Source: Methyloceanibacter sp.
GTDB taxonomy: Bacteria; Pseudomonadota; Alphaproteobacteria; Rhizobiales; Methyloligellaceae
NCBI GenBank assembly: GCA_022865725.1
Contig: JALHTP010000234.1
Location: 1-24,241, forward strand
Length of the DNA: 24,241 bases
Direction of reading: 5' to 3'
Of this stretch, positions 1 to 8,044 are shown in pieces; position 1 is the stretch's first letter, and each line of letters begins with the position of its first letter. Under the pieces are notes generated by a model, which searched no databases, was not told the origin of the DNA, and saw only the letters and a list, made by a program, of their open reading frames with translations. The position numbers and the translations under genes are program-made.

Positions 1-20
1 CCTCCCCATCAAGGGGAGGG
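1..20. repeat. CCTCCCC/GGGGAGG hairpin at window edge
   Basis: Seven-base perfect inverted repeat (1-7 with 13-19) around the loop ATCAA. The stem resembles those of the repeats at 4230, 5286 and 5736, so this is probably the end of another copy whose remainder is outside the window. It could act as a terminator for whatever lies upstream. Confidence 0.5.
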
Positions 21-241
21 ATGGAACTCGTTGCGGCGCTTCAGCAGACATGCGTGATCCTTTTCCGCGACGCGTTTCGCGTCCCGGGTTTGATGAACTC
101 GCCCCGCAAACCTATGGTGTCGCGATCCTTGCGAGGACCGCGCGGGCGCCTCTCGGCGCGCCAGTCGCGGCGATTTCACAACGCCGGGCCGCGCTTTCGC
201 CGTAAGTGTCCCGCTGGCCCGTCTCTTCTTTTTATTCTGAT

Positions 242-260
242 CCTCTCTCCGCGAGAGAGG
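242..260. terminator. possible terminator hairpin
   Basis: Perfect 8-bp stem CCTCTCTC/GAGAGAGG with a three-base loop. A T-rich run (CTTCTTTTTATTCTGAT) sits just before it on the plus strand, so on the minus strand the hairpin is followed by an A-rich, not T-rich, tract. That weakens the intrinsic-terminator reading. Confidence 0.25.
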
Positions 261-325
261 GACGGATCGGCGTTTGGAATAGACCTTACGGTCGTCAGCC
301 AGCTCCTGGCAGGGCCTCGTAATGG

Positions 326-355
326 ACCCGGGCGGAGCTCCGGCGCCGCCCGGGT
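326..355. repeat. perfect 10-bp GC-rich inverted repeat
   Basis: ACCCGGGCGG at 326-335 and its exact reverse complement CCGCCCGGGT at 346-355 enclose a 10-base loop. A second small hairpin (TTGCT-TGCG-AGCAA, about 359-372) follows directly. There is no gene within 300 bases on either side, so the role is unknown: structured RNA, transcription block or part of a repeat element. Confidence 0.5.
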
Positions 356-683
356 GGCTTGCTTGCGAGCAAACCCCGCGGGCACCGCACCCCGTCCCGC
401 CTCACGACGCCTCATGAGAACGCCCCTTTAGAAGGACGAGGTGGGGACAGGATAAACGAGGTTCGGCACGCGGGGATTGTTTGGGGACAGCTCCCTACGA
501 TTTTCGCCATCGCGGAAACGCCGGCCCGTAACCTGCGTCCACTTCGGCCTTTGCTTCGTACCAAAACGATACGTCGCAGCGACATCAGATCGTCTGGTAT
601 TGGCGGCGAAGACTGCACGGGAACTACCTGACATTTTCTGCGTTTGCAATTGGCGTGGAACTAAGTAACGGGGGTTTGGGGCC

Positions 684-935
684 ATGTTTCCAAAGTGGCA
701 ACCGATCAGTACCGCTCCAAAAGACGGTACGAGCATTCTCATATTCGAAGCACAGGAAGGGACGATGGGAGCTGTGCGAGTTTCGCGTTGGCGAGACGAC
801 ACTATTCCGACTGGATGGACCGGGAGCGAGCGCACTCCAAGCCATTGGTTGCCCCTTCCGCTTCCACCTAACAAACCAATGCCCGTCTCGAGCAACCCTG
901 TGGCTGCCGAAATGGCTGCCGAAATAGGAATTTGA
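684..935 (+). CDS. DUF551-like small protein
   Basis: Protein of 83 residues. The N-terminus W-Q-P-I-S-T-A-P-K-D-G-T followed by a hydrophobic strand (SILIFEA) and the later H-W-L-P-L-P-L-P-P block match the signature of DUF551-type proteins (WxxISTAPKDGTxIL ... HWxPLPxPP), which are common in phages and in alphaproteobacterial accessory DNA. Their function is unknown. The ATG at 684 sits just before the conserved tryptophan, with only a weak G-rich stretch upstream (about 670-680). About 28 residues after the HWLPLP block (positions 56-83) look unconserved. It stands alone, with another orphan small gene 60 bases downstream on the same strand. The family call rests on the motif alone. Confidence 0.7.
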   Translation: MFPKWQPISTAPKDGTSILIFEAQEGTMGAVRVSRWRDDTIPTGWTGSERTPSHWLPLPLPPNKPMPVSSNPVAAEMAAEIGI

Positions 936-996
936 AGTCACTCGGGCTACTCGCTGGCGACGGGGGCGAGACAGAAAGCGTGAGGGAGAAAGCGTC

Positions 997-1356
997 ATGA
1001 CGAATCTCATTTCGGAAATGGCAGGTCCCAAGCTGCGGCGCGACTGTGACACCGCTCCGAATGCAACGAGCCGTCTCATGGTGCCAAGGGCGGACCCCAG
1101 CGGAAGTCTGACAGCGAAGCTTCTCGTTGCCCAACAATCTCATGTCGAGGAGGCGGATAGCGGGAGGACCGATCTTCTTCTTCAGGGTCTCGTGGATCGG
1201 CTTCCGAAACCCAACGGCATTTGGTCTCTCGACGACCGTGCGAAATGGCTTCGCACCGCGGCGGCTATTTTTGCTCTTGTCTACAAGGCAAGCGATGGCG
1301 AGCACAGGGAGATCGGCGTCGTGTTCGTCAAGCCGGAAGCCGAGCGCCCCGCCTAG
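997..1356 (+). CDS. conserved hypothetical protein, 119 aa
   Basis: The ATG at 997 is preceded by a good Shine-Dalgarno stretch (GAGGGAG, 982-988, eight bases away). The first 60 residues look low in conservation. The second half has a well-formed core, LLLQGLVDRLPKPNGIWSL (about 60-78), then a D-D-R-A-K-W-L-R-T-A-A helix and I-F-A-L-V-Y-K, ending in a charged strand that reads EIGVVFVKPE. I recall very similar hypothetical proteins in rhizobia but no function. No signal peptide or membrane segment is visible. It is soluble, possibly a small regulator or an antitoxin-like helix protein, but this is guesswork. Confidence 0.6.
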   Translation: MTNLISEMAGPKLRRDCDTAPNATSRLMVPRADPSGSLTAKLLVAQQSHVEEADSGRTDLLLQGLVDRLPKPNGIWSLDDRAKWLRTAAAIFALVYKASDGEHREIGVVFVKPEAERPA

Positions 1357-1417
1357 GCGTCAACAAGACGCCGCGCACCTCGTTGATGCTGCGCGGTCCC
1401 CTGCTTCATCGCCGCAG

Positions 1418-1981
1418 CTAGATCGCGCGGCGGAGCCTGATCGTGTCCAGCAAAGTGGGTGGAGCGAATTTGCCGTTGGGCAGCTCCCGCGCGAGACCCG
1501 CTTGCACCACATGCACGAGGGTAGCTTGCAGCTGACCGTCGGCGGTGTCGGTTTCGGCAAAATAGCCCTCCTGCACGGCCAGTTGCCGAAGCTCGTCTCT
1601 CGCCATCGCCCCGCCCTCGCGCAACTTGCGGACCAGGAAATCGCCGAGTTGCGGCTGCGGCTGTTGCGCCTGTGCCGGCTTAGGCGCCGGTTGCGGGCTT
1701 TGCGCCTGGGGCGGAGGCGCGGGCTGCGCTTGCTCTGGTTTTGGCTCTGGTGGCCGAGCTTGCGCCTGCGGCTTGGGCGCGGACGCACCATTGGCGAGCC
1801 GCCGGTCCTCAATGCCCAACAGGGTGCGCACAGCGGCGAACTCCGCCTTCACGTTTTTCAGCCTGGTTTCATATTCCGCCTTAAGCTGCTCAACCAGCTT
1901 GTCAAACTGAGCGTCTGCGGAATTGATCTGGCTTTCGAGCAACGCGGCACGCTCTTCCAGGTCGGCGCGGATGTCGCGCAT
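1418..1981 (-). CDS. hypothetical protein: coiled coil, Pro/Gln linker, C-terminal helical domain
   Basis: Protein of 187 residues with three parts. Residues 1-60 are charged heptad-like helix (coiled coil). Residues 65-110 are almost only P, Q, A, K and E, a flexible linker. Residues 110-187 form a compact domain beginning LGDFLVRKLREGG and containing G-A-M-A-R-D-E-L-R-Q-L-A, which reads like a small winged-helix or helical fold. The ATG at 1981 has a strong ribosome site (GGGGGAG, five bases upstream). No catalytic motif is visible. The layout suggests an oligomerising rod tethering a small binding domain. It is divergent from the small secreted gene at 2209. Family not recognised. Confidence 0.65.
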   Translation of the reverse strand: MRDIRADLEERAALLESQINSADAQFDKLVEQLKAEYETRLKNVKAEFAAVRTLLGIEDRRLANGASAPKPQAQARPPEPKPEQAQPAPPPQAQSPQPAPKPAQAQQPQPQLGDFLVRKLREGGAMARDELRQLAVQEGYFAETDTADGQLQATLVHVVQAGLARELPNGKFAPPTLLDTIRLRRAI

Positions 1982-2208
1982 GGAACTCCCCCTCGTTCAT
2001 GGCTAGCCTCCAGCTAAACCGCCAACTCGGCCGGCGGTTCCCATGTCGCGCGAATTGACGCTCGCCGTGGCTCTTGCGCGACGAAGCAGCCACTCCCCAG
2101 GGTTCATCCATTGAGTTAGAATCGATGCCTCCTTGCTTATGCGCGGAACTTTTGCTTGCTGTTGGATATTCGGAGTGAACAGCCGACGCTTCACGGAGGG
2201 ACTGAAAG

Positions 2209-2442
2209 ATGCGCTCATCCCGTCTTTTGCTGCTTGCGATCATCCTCGCCGGAATGACCTTGCCGGTTCAGGCCGAGACGGCGCCGGTCAAGGCCGCCGT
2301 CAAAGGCACCGCCACGGTCGGCAAGGGCGTGGTTAAAGGCGCCGGTCAGGCCGGAGCGGGGGTCGTCAGGGGCACCGGCACGGCGGTCAAGTCGACCGGT
2401 CGAGGCCTGTGGTGCATCCTGACGCTCGGCAACCGCTGCTAG
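2209..2442 (+). CDS. small secreted glycine-zipper-like protein
   Basis: Protein of 77 residues. Residues 1-23 are a clear signal peptide (basic start, hydrophobic run LLLLAIILAGMTL, cleavage near VQAE). The mature part is built from short K/V/G/A/T repeats such as VKGTATVGKGVVKGAG and GAGVVRGTGTAVKSTGRG, with glycines every three to four residues, like a glycine-zipper amphipathic helix. It ends in LWCILTLGNRC with two cysteines, which may form a disulfide. The ribosome site GGAGGG (2195-2200) is eight bases from the ATG. The stop lies only four bases from the convergent guaA stop. A membrane or cell-envelope role is likely; function unknown. Confidence 0.65.
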   Translation: MRSSRLLLLAIILAGMTLPVQAETAPVKAAVKGTATVGKGVVKGAGQAGAGVVRGTGTAVKSTGRGLWCILTLGNRC

Positions 2443-2446
2443 CGCC

Positions 2447-4072
<1,626 letters not shown>

Positions 4073-4136
4073 GGCCGGTGGTTATAGCAGCGTCTTTGAG
4101 TCGGCAATGACTCTCCGCTTTCCTGCCCCTAAAATG

Positions 4137-4253
4137 AGGAGGTCGGCTTGGCTTGCCAAGCCGGGTGGGGGTTGAGCCTCGATGCTCCGATCCTGCTAGA
4201 GTAAATGTCGTGAGTCACCCCCACCCCGGCCCTCCCCCTTGCAGGGGGAGGGA
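4137..4253. repeat. intergenic repeat cluster upstream of the methyltransferase
   Basis: There are two half-units. At 4137-4176 GGTCGGCTTGGCTT leads into an 8-bp perfect hairpin (CGGCTTGG 4144-4151, CCAAGCCG 4156-4163) and a GGGTGGGGG tail. At 4216-4253 the inverted type reads CACCCCCACCCCGG followed by a 9-bp perfect hairpin (CCCTCCCCC 4230-4238, GGGGGAGGG 4244-4252). The same building blocks recur at 5285-5337 and 5721-5760. The TTG at 4239 that opens the longest frame of the following gene lies in the loop of this hairpin. Confidence 0.75.
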
Positions 4254-4271
4254 GTTAGCCCCGATAGACCG

Positions 4272-5282
4272 ATGACCGAGCAAGACGCCTTCGAGGAGCG
4301 TCTCCGCCTCAAGATCGAGGCCTATCACGAGGCGGCGCTCGTCTATGCCGCGGTGAAGCTCGGGCTTCCCGACAGGCTGGCGGACGGGCCCGAGACCGGC
4401 GAGCAGCTAGCGCAAGCGCTTCAACTGTCGGCGCCGCATCTTACCCGCGTCTTGCGCGGACTCTGCAGCATCGGCATTTGCGAGGAGCTTCCCGACGGCA
4501 GCTTCGCCCTGGCGGCTGGGGGCCGGTCGCTTTGCGCCTTCTCGCCTTCCCGGCTTGCAGAAAAAGTCCAGATCGTGGTCGGGCAATATTGGCAGCCTTG
4601 GGCCAATCTCGTTGCGAACCTCGAGACCGGCAAGCCCGCCTTCGAGCAGGTCTTCGGCATGAGCGTTTCGGACTGGCGCGGCCTCAACCCCGAGAAAGGC
4701 GCGCTGTTCGACTCCTATCTGGCGAAGGAGACGCTCGCGCAGGCAGGCGCGATTCTGGAAGCTCTGGACCTCGCTCATGTGAACATCGTCGCCGATATCG
4801 GTGGCGGTTATGGCGGCCTGCTCGCCGCCTTGCTCGGCGCCCACCCTCATATCGAAGGCATCTTGTTCGACCGGCCGCGAACCCTCGCCGCCGCCGAGCC
4901 CTTCCTGCAATCGATCGGCATGGCAGAGCGCGTCGAGTTCGTGGCGGGAGATTTCCTGGCCAAGATACCCGTCCGGGCCGATCTCTATCTGCTGAAGGGC
5001 GTGCTGCAGCAATGGGACGACCAAGCGGCGCGCACGATCCTCGGCAATTGCCGCAGCGCCATGCCGGAGGGCGCGAAGCTCGCCATCATCGAGCTTCTGC
5101 TGCCTGAGCGCGCCAATGACGACCCTGCCGCCATCATGCTCGATTTGCATATGATGACGATTACCGGAGGCCGCGCGCGCAGCCTCGCCCAATTTAAGGA
5201 GCTCTTATCCGAGGCAGGCCTCGCGCTGGCAAAAGTGACGCCGACACGCTCAGGCCTCGCCATCATCGCTGCTAGGAGATGA
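4272..5282 (+). CDS. SAM-dependent O-methyltransferase (Methyltransfer_2 type)
   Basis: Protein of 336 residues. An N-terminal winged-helix dimerisation domain (about 12-90, including HLTRVLRGLCSIGI) precedes a Rossmann methyltransferase domain with motif I VADIGGGYGG (173-182), the acidic residue D200 in LFDRP, GDF (226-228) and a post-motif LKGVLQQWDD (241-250). This is the architecture of acetylserotonin/hydroxyneurosporene-type O-methyltransferases, which act on small hydroxylated substrates. The usual catalytic His (LKxILHDWDD) is Gln246 here, so the chemistry or activity is uncertain. ATG 4272 is preferred over the in-frame TTG 4239, which lies in a repeat. The gene ends three bases before the next repeat copy. 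Confidence 0.85.
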   Translation: MTEQDAFEERLRLKIEAYHEAALVYAAVKLGLPDRLADGPETGEQLAQALQLSAPHLTRVLRGLCSIGICEELPDGSFALAAGGRSLCAFSPSRLAEKVQIVVGQYWQPWANLVANLETGKPAFEQVFGMSVSDWRGLNPEKGALFDSYLAKETLAQAGAILEALDLAHVNIVADIGGGYGGLLAALLGAHPHIEGILFDRPRTLAAAEPFLQSIGMAERVEFVAGDFLAKIPVRADLYLLKGVLQQWDDQAARTILGNCRSAMPEGAKLAIIELLLPERANDDPAAIMLDLHMMTITGGRARSLAQFKELLSEAGLALAKVTPTRSGLAIIAARR

Positions 5283-5284
5283 AT

Positions 5285-5337
5285 CCCTCCCCCTGAAAGG
5301 GGGAGGTCGGCTTGGCTTTAGCCCGGGTGGGGGTCAG
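5285..5337. repeat. intergenic repeat, full unit
   Basis: Complete unit: stem CCTCCCCC (5286-5293), loop TGAAA, stem GGGGGAGG (5299-5306), then TCGGCTTGGCTTTAGCCC and GGGTGGGGGTCAG. It begins three bases after the methyltransferase stop, and its TCA supplies the minus-strand stop of the DUF559 gene. It is likely to terminate transcription from both sides. Confidence 0.75.
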
Positions 5338-5667
5338 GCCCCTGACCGCGCAACCTCCAATGCAATCGCCTCGCGCACACCCTTTAGGTTGCTCCAAACG
5401 TCGCGATTGGAAAAGCGGACCACATGAATACCCTTCCCATTCAAAAATCGGGTTCGGGTCTCATCATGGGCCGCTCTACTCGCATGGTCGTCGCCATCAA
5501 GCTCAACCGCGAGCCGGATGCTCGGGCAATAGAAGTCCAGAACGTAGCGCCCCACAGGATGCTGCCGGCGGAATGACACCCCGAGCTGGTCACCGCGGAG
5601 ACCAAGCCAAAGTCTCTGCTCGATTAGGAGACATGTGTCGGCGCAACACCTTGGCGCGATCCGTCAT
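5334..5667 (-). pseudogene. DUF559 (very-short-patch-repair endonuclease-like) gene, frameshifted
   Basis: The long frame (GTG at 5579 to stop 5334) reads FRRQHPVGRYVLDFYCP, then VELDGDDH, then HVVRFSNRDVWSNLKGV: a clear DUF559 domain, related to the Vsr/PD-(D/E)XK nuclease fold. It lacks the usual N-terminal helix in that frame. That helix is present upstream: ATG 5667 reads MTDRAKVLRRHMSP in one frame, and the following bases read EQRLWLGLRGDQLG in the frame of the body. Both together match the family start (LRRxMTxxEQRLWxxLR). The two frames differ by one extra base near 5623-5630, and the upstream frame stops at 5590. An ATG at 5697 is also in frame. It may be a true frameshift mutation or a sequencing error. 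Confidence 0.75.
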
Positions 5668-5720
5668 CGTAGCCGTTCGGGTGAAACGCGAATTCATGAT
5701 TGCTGCACTTCAGCCATGCA

Positions 5721-5760
5721 TGACCCCCACCCCGGCCCTCCCCCTTTCAGGGGGAGGGAG
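5721..5760. repeat. intergenic repeat, inverted half-unit
   Basis: TGACCCCCACCCCGG is followed by a 9-bp perfect hairpin: CCCTCCCCC (5736-5744), TTTCA loop, GGGGGAGGG (5750-5758). The minus-strand stop codon of the large fusion gene (5747-5749) lies in the loop, so the repeat encodes the last residues (SPSP) and the stop. It is a plausible terminator for the four-gene operon. Confidence 0.75.
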
Positions 5761-8026
5761 ACAGCGCCTTCGCATAGACGATCTTGCCGTCGCCGGGCGC
5801 GTAGAAATCGAGAAGCCGCGCCTCCTCACGGAAGCCCATGCGCTGATAGAAGCCGCGCGTGCCGGCATAGCGGTCCGACGATGAGGTATCGGCATAGATG
5901 TGCTTGGCGCCCGCTTTGCGCATCGCCGCTTCCGCGCGCCCATAGACCTGAGCGCCGAGCCCCCGTCTCTGCTCCTCGGGCGAAACGGCGATCCAATAGA
6001 GATCGAACGATCCTTGCGTCCCCTGGATCGGCCCGTAGCAAGCATAGCCCACGAGCGTGGCCCCGCGCTCGGCGAGCACGAATTGATAGCCGGAGCGGAT
6101 GCCCTTGGTCAGGCGCTCGGTGACGAGATCGGCCGCCACCTCCACCTCGGCCGCGTTGAAGAAGCCGGTGCCCGCCACCAGCGAGCGCACGCGCCCGACA
6201 TCGTCGGCCATCACCGCGCTGCGCCAATCGAGCCCATTGCGGTGGCCGCTTTTGGCGGCGCCAGCGCTCCGGTTGAGAGCAGGCGCCATTTGCCGCGCCG
6301 AGCCGTGCCCGGTGACGAGGCCGTTGAAGAAGCTCCGCACATTCGACCCTAAGGTCCGCACCCGATAGCCGCCTTCCTGCACGACCAGCGTCGGGTAGCC
6401 CTGCTCCCCGATCATGCGGCCGAGCTGCTCGAAATCCTTGACGCGGTTCGGCCAGGTGCCGGTGGGATCGCCGCGCGCGGTGTCGAAGCCCGCGCTGACC
6501 ACGAGGAAGGCGGGCGCAAACCTCCTGATGCGGCGCAAGCCTTCCGCCACGGCGTTGCGGTGCTGCTCGGTGGTGATGTGCTCCGGCAGCGGGATGTTCA
6601 GATTGTAGCCGGCGCCCGCTCCCGTGCCGGTCTCGTCGCGGAAGCCCGAGAAATAGGGATAGGCGAAGCTCGGATGGCCGTGGATCGAGACGGTGAACAC
6701 ATCCCCCCGGTTATAGAAGATCTCCTGCTGGCCGTTGCCGTGGTGGTAGTCGATGTCGAGGATGGCGACGCGGCCATAGCGGGAGAGCAGATTCGCCGCG
6801 ATCGCGCCGTTGTTGAAATAGCAGAAGCCGCCGAAGGTGCGCGTCTCGGCGTGATGGCCGGGAGGCCGCACCAAGGCATAAGCGAGGTCCGTCCCTTCGA
6901 GCACCCTCTCGGCGGCCGTCAGCGCGCAATCGACCGCCGAGCGCGCGGCCAAATAGGCGTTCTGATTGAGCGGCGTGAAGGTGTCGATGCAGTAATATCC
7001 GGCGAGCACCGTCTCGTCCTTCGGCGGGCGCGCCGGATTGCGCGTCGGGAAGACATACGGATAGATCGACTTCTTGGGGCCAGCCAGCAGGCAGGCCTTG
7101 CGGATGTAATCGACCAGCCGCCCCTCATGCACGGCGCGGATATGCCGGTCGGAGAAGCGCTTCGCCGGGATCTTCTCGAACAGGCCCGAGGCGTCGAGCT
7201 CCGACAGGATAGAGCGGATGCGCACCGGCGCCTCCACATAGCCCCTCTCCTGCACATGGTGGATGGTGTGGTCGTCGTTGAGCACGAGCGCGATGCCGGG
7301 CTCGGCCGAGCCCCGCACCTCGCCCTTGAGCGCTCGTCTCGATTTGGTGTAGCGGGGTTCACGCAGGCGAATGGGGTCGTCAGTGATCGAATCGACCACC
7401 ATCTGCACATAGTCCGCCCCCATCCCGTATTTCCGCTCCAGGATGGCCCTGACGATTTTCTTCACATTGTCCCGGCTCGGCAAGTCGTTAGAGCCGAGCG
7501 GATCGAGCAGCAGATACGGCGGGTCTATGGTTCCTTCCCGCACCGGCGTCTCGTAGGCGGTATTGATGATCGGCCGCGCCCCGTAGCGCTCGTAGAATTT
7601 GAGACGGCTCGCGTTCTCCGCGCGGATCTCTGGCTTGGGGCTGAGCGCCGGATCGTCCGGCAGGCTTTCGAAATAAAGCTGGGTGCCCAGCGCGCGCGCC
7701 TCCTCGCGCACCCGCTCGTAAAGCGTGGCGCCGATGCCTCTCCCGGTGCGGCCAAGCGCGGTCGAGATCAGCTCGAGATATGAGAAGCCGATATCGGGCG
7801 CGTGCAGCAGGAGCGCCAGGCCGAGCGTCTGGTCGCGCGCATTCTCGGCCACGAACAGGCGCGCCACGAATTTATGCTTGAGCGGGTTGGCGAGCTGCTC
7901 CGGCAGCTTGTCGATGTCGTAAGCCGGCATCGCCGAGAACTGCTCGCGCATGATCTTTTGCGCCGCCTCGATTGCCGAGCGGTTCACCGCCGTCGTGGCG
8001 TCGGCCACTTTGCGGATGCGTAGCAT
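5747..8026 (-). CDS. GNAT - HDAC/acetylpolyamine amidohydrolase - GNAT fusion protein
   Basis: Protein of 759 residues with three enzymes in one chain. Residues 1-175 are a GNAT acetyltransferase with acetyl-CoA loop GRTGRGIGA (92-100) and the FYERYGARP tail. About 235-575 is a histone-deacetylase/acetylpolyamine amidohydrolase domain with every key residue: RPPGHHAE (H391/H392), DIDYHHGNG (zinc ligands D426 and H428), SAGFD (zinc ligand D515) and EGGY (catalytic Y554). The EGGY form and following text resemble acetylpolyamine amidohydrolases more than eukaryotic class I enzymes. About 600-755 is a second GNAT with QRRGLGA (686-692) and GFYQRMGF. It is the last gene of the operon, 18 bases after an ATP-grasp gene. 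It may acetylate and deacetylate an amine made by that pathway; the substrate is inferred. The stop codon lies in a repeat. Confidence 0.93.
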   Translation of the reverse strand: MLRIRKVADATTAVNRSAIEAAQKIMREQFSAMPAYDIDKLPEQLANPLKHKFVARLFVAENARDQTLGLALLLHAPDIGFSYLELISTALGRTGRGIGATLYERVREEARALGTQLYFESLPDDPALSPKPEIRAENASRLKFYERYGARPIINTAYETPVREGTIDPPYLLLDPLGSNDLPSRDNVKKIVRAILERKYGMGADYVQMVVDSITDDPIRLREPRYTKSRRALKGEVRGSAEPGIALVLNDDHTIHHVQERGYVEAPVRIRSILSELDASGLFEKIPAKRFSDRHIRAVHEGRLVDYIRKACLLAGPKKSIYPYVFPTRNPARPPKDETVLAGYYCIDTFTPLNQNAYLAARSAVDCALTAAERVLEGTDLAYALVRPPGHHAETRTFGGFCYFNNGAIAANLLSRYGRVAILDIDYHHGNGQQEIFYNRGDVFTVSIHGHPSFAYPYFSGFRDETGTGAGAGYNLNIPLPEHITTEQHRNAVAEGLRRIRRFAPAFLVVSAGFDTARGDPTGTWPNRVKDFEQLGRMIGEQGYPTLVVQEGGYRVRTLGSNVRSFFNGLVTGHGSARQMAPALNRSAGAAKSGHRNGLDWRSAVMADDVGRVRSLVAGTGFFNAAEVEVAADLVTERLTKGIRSGYQFVLAERGATLVGYACYGPIQGTQGSFDLYWIAVSPEEQRRGLGAQVYGRAEAAMRKAGAKHIYADTSSSDRYAGTRGFYQRMGFREEARLLDFYAPGDGKIVYAKALSPSP

Positions 8027-8044
8027 GGTCAGATGCGAAGCACG

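Larger units (their letters stand above)
21..683. other. non-coding stretch with several perfect hairpins
   Basis: No open frame here looks like a protein: the candidates (for example 21-431 and the antisense frame 428-895) are Arg/Pro/Ser-rich, overlap each other and lack recognisable domains. The stretch does contain perfect inverted repeats: GACGCG-TTT-CGCGTC (69-83), CCTCTCTC-CGC-GAGAGAGG (242-260), a 10-bp stem ACCCGGGCGG/CCGCCCGGGT (326-355) and TTGCT-TGCG-AGCAA around 359-372. It may be an intergenic repeat element, a decayed gene or a structured RNA. I cannot decide which. Part of 430-680 looks less GC-rich than the rest of the window. Confidence 0.4.

Noticed and set aside
21..431. 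Open frame of 136 codons on the plus strand
   Set aside because: Arg/Pro/Ser-rich composition, no ribosome site, runs through several hairpins and overlaps other open frames; typical of chance frames in GC-rich DNA.
477..668. Open frame of 63 codons ending just before the DUF551-like gene
   Set aside because: Composition is more protein-like than its neighbours, but there is no ribosome site or recognisable motif; at best a gene remnant.
4239..4271. TTG start at 4239 for the methyltransferase
   Set aside because: Lies in the loop of a repeat hairpin; the ATG at 4272 begins the conserved domain.
6560..7783. 407-codon plus-strand frame opposite the fusion gene
   Set aside because: Antisense shadow; the minus-strand protein has intact GNAT and HDAC catalytic residues.
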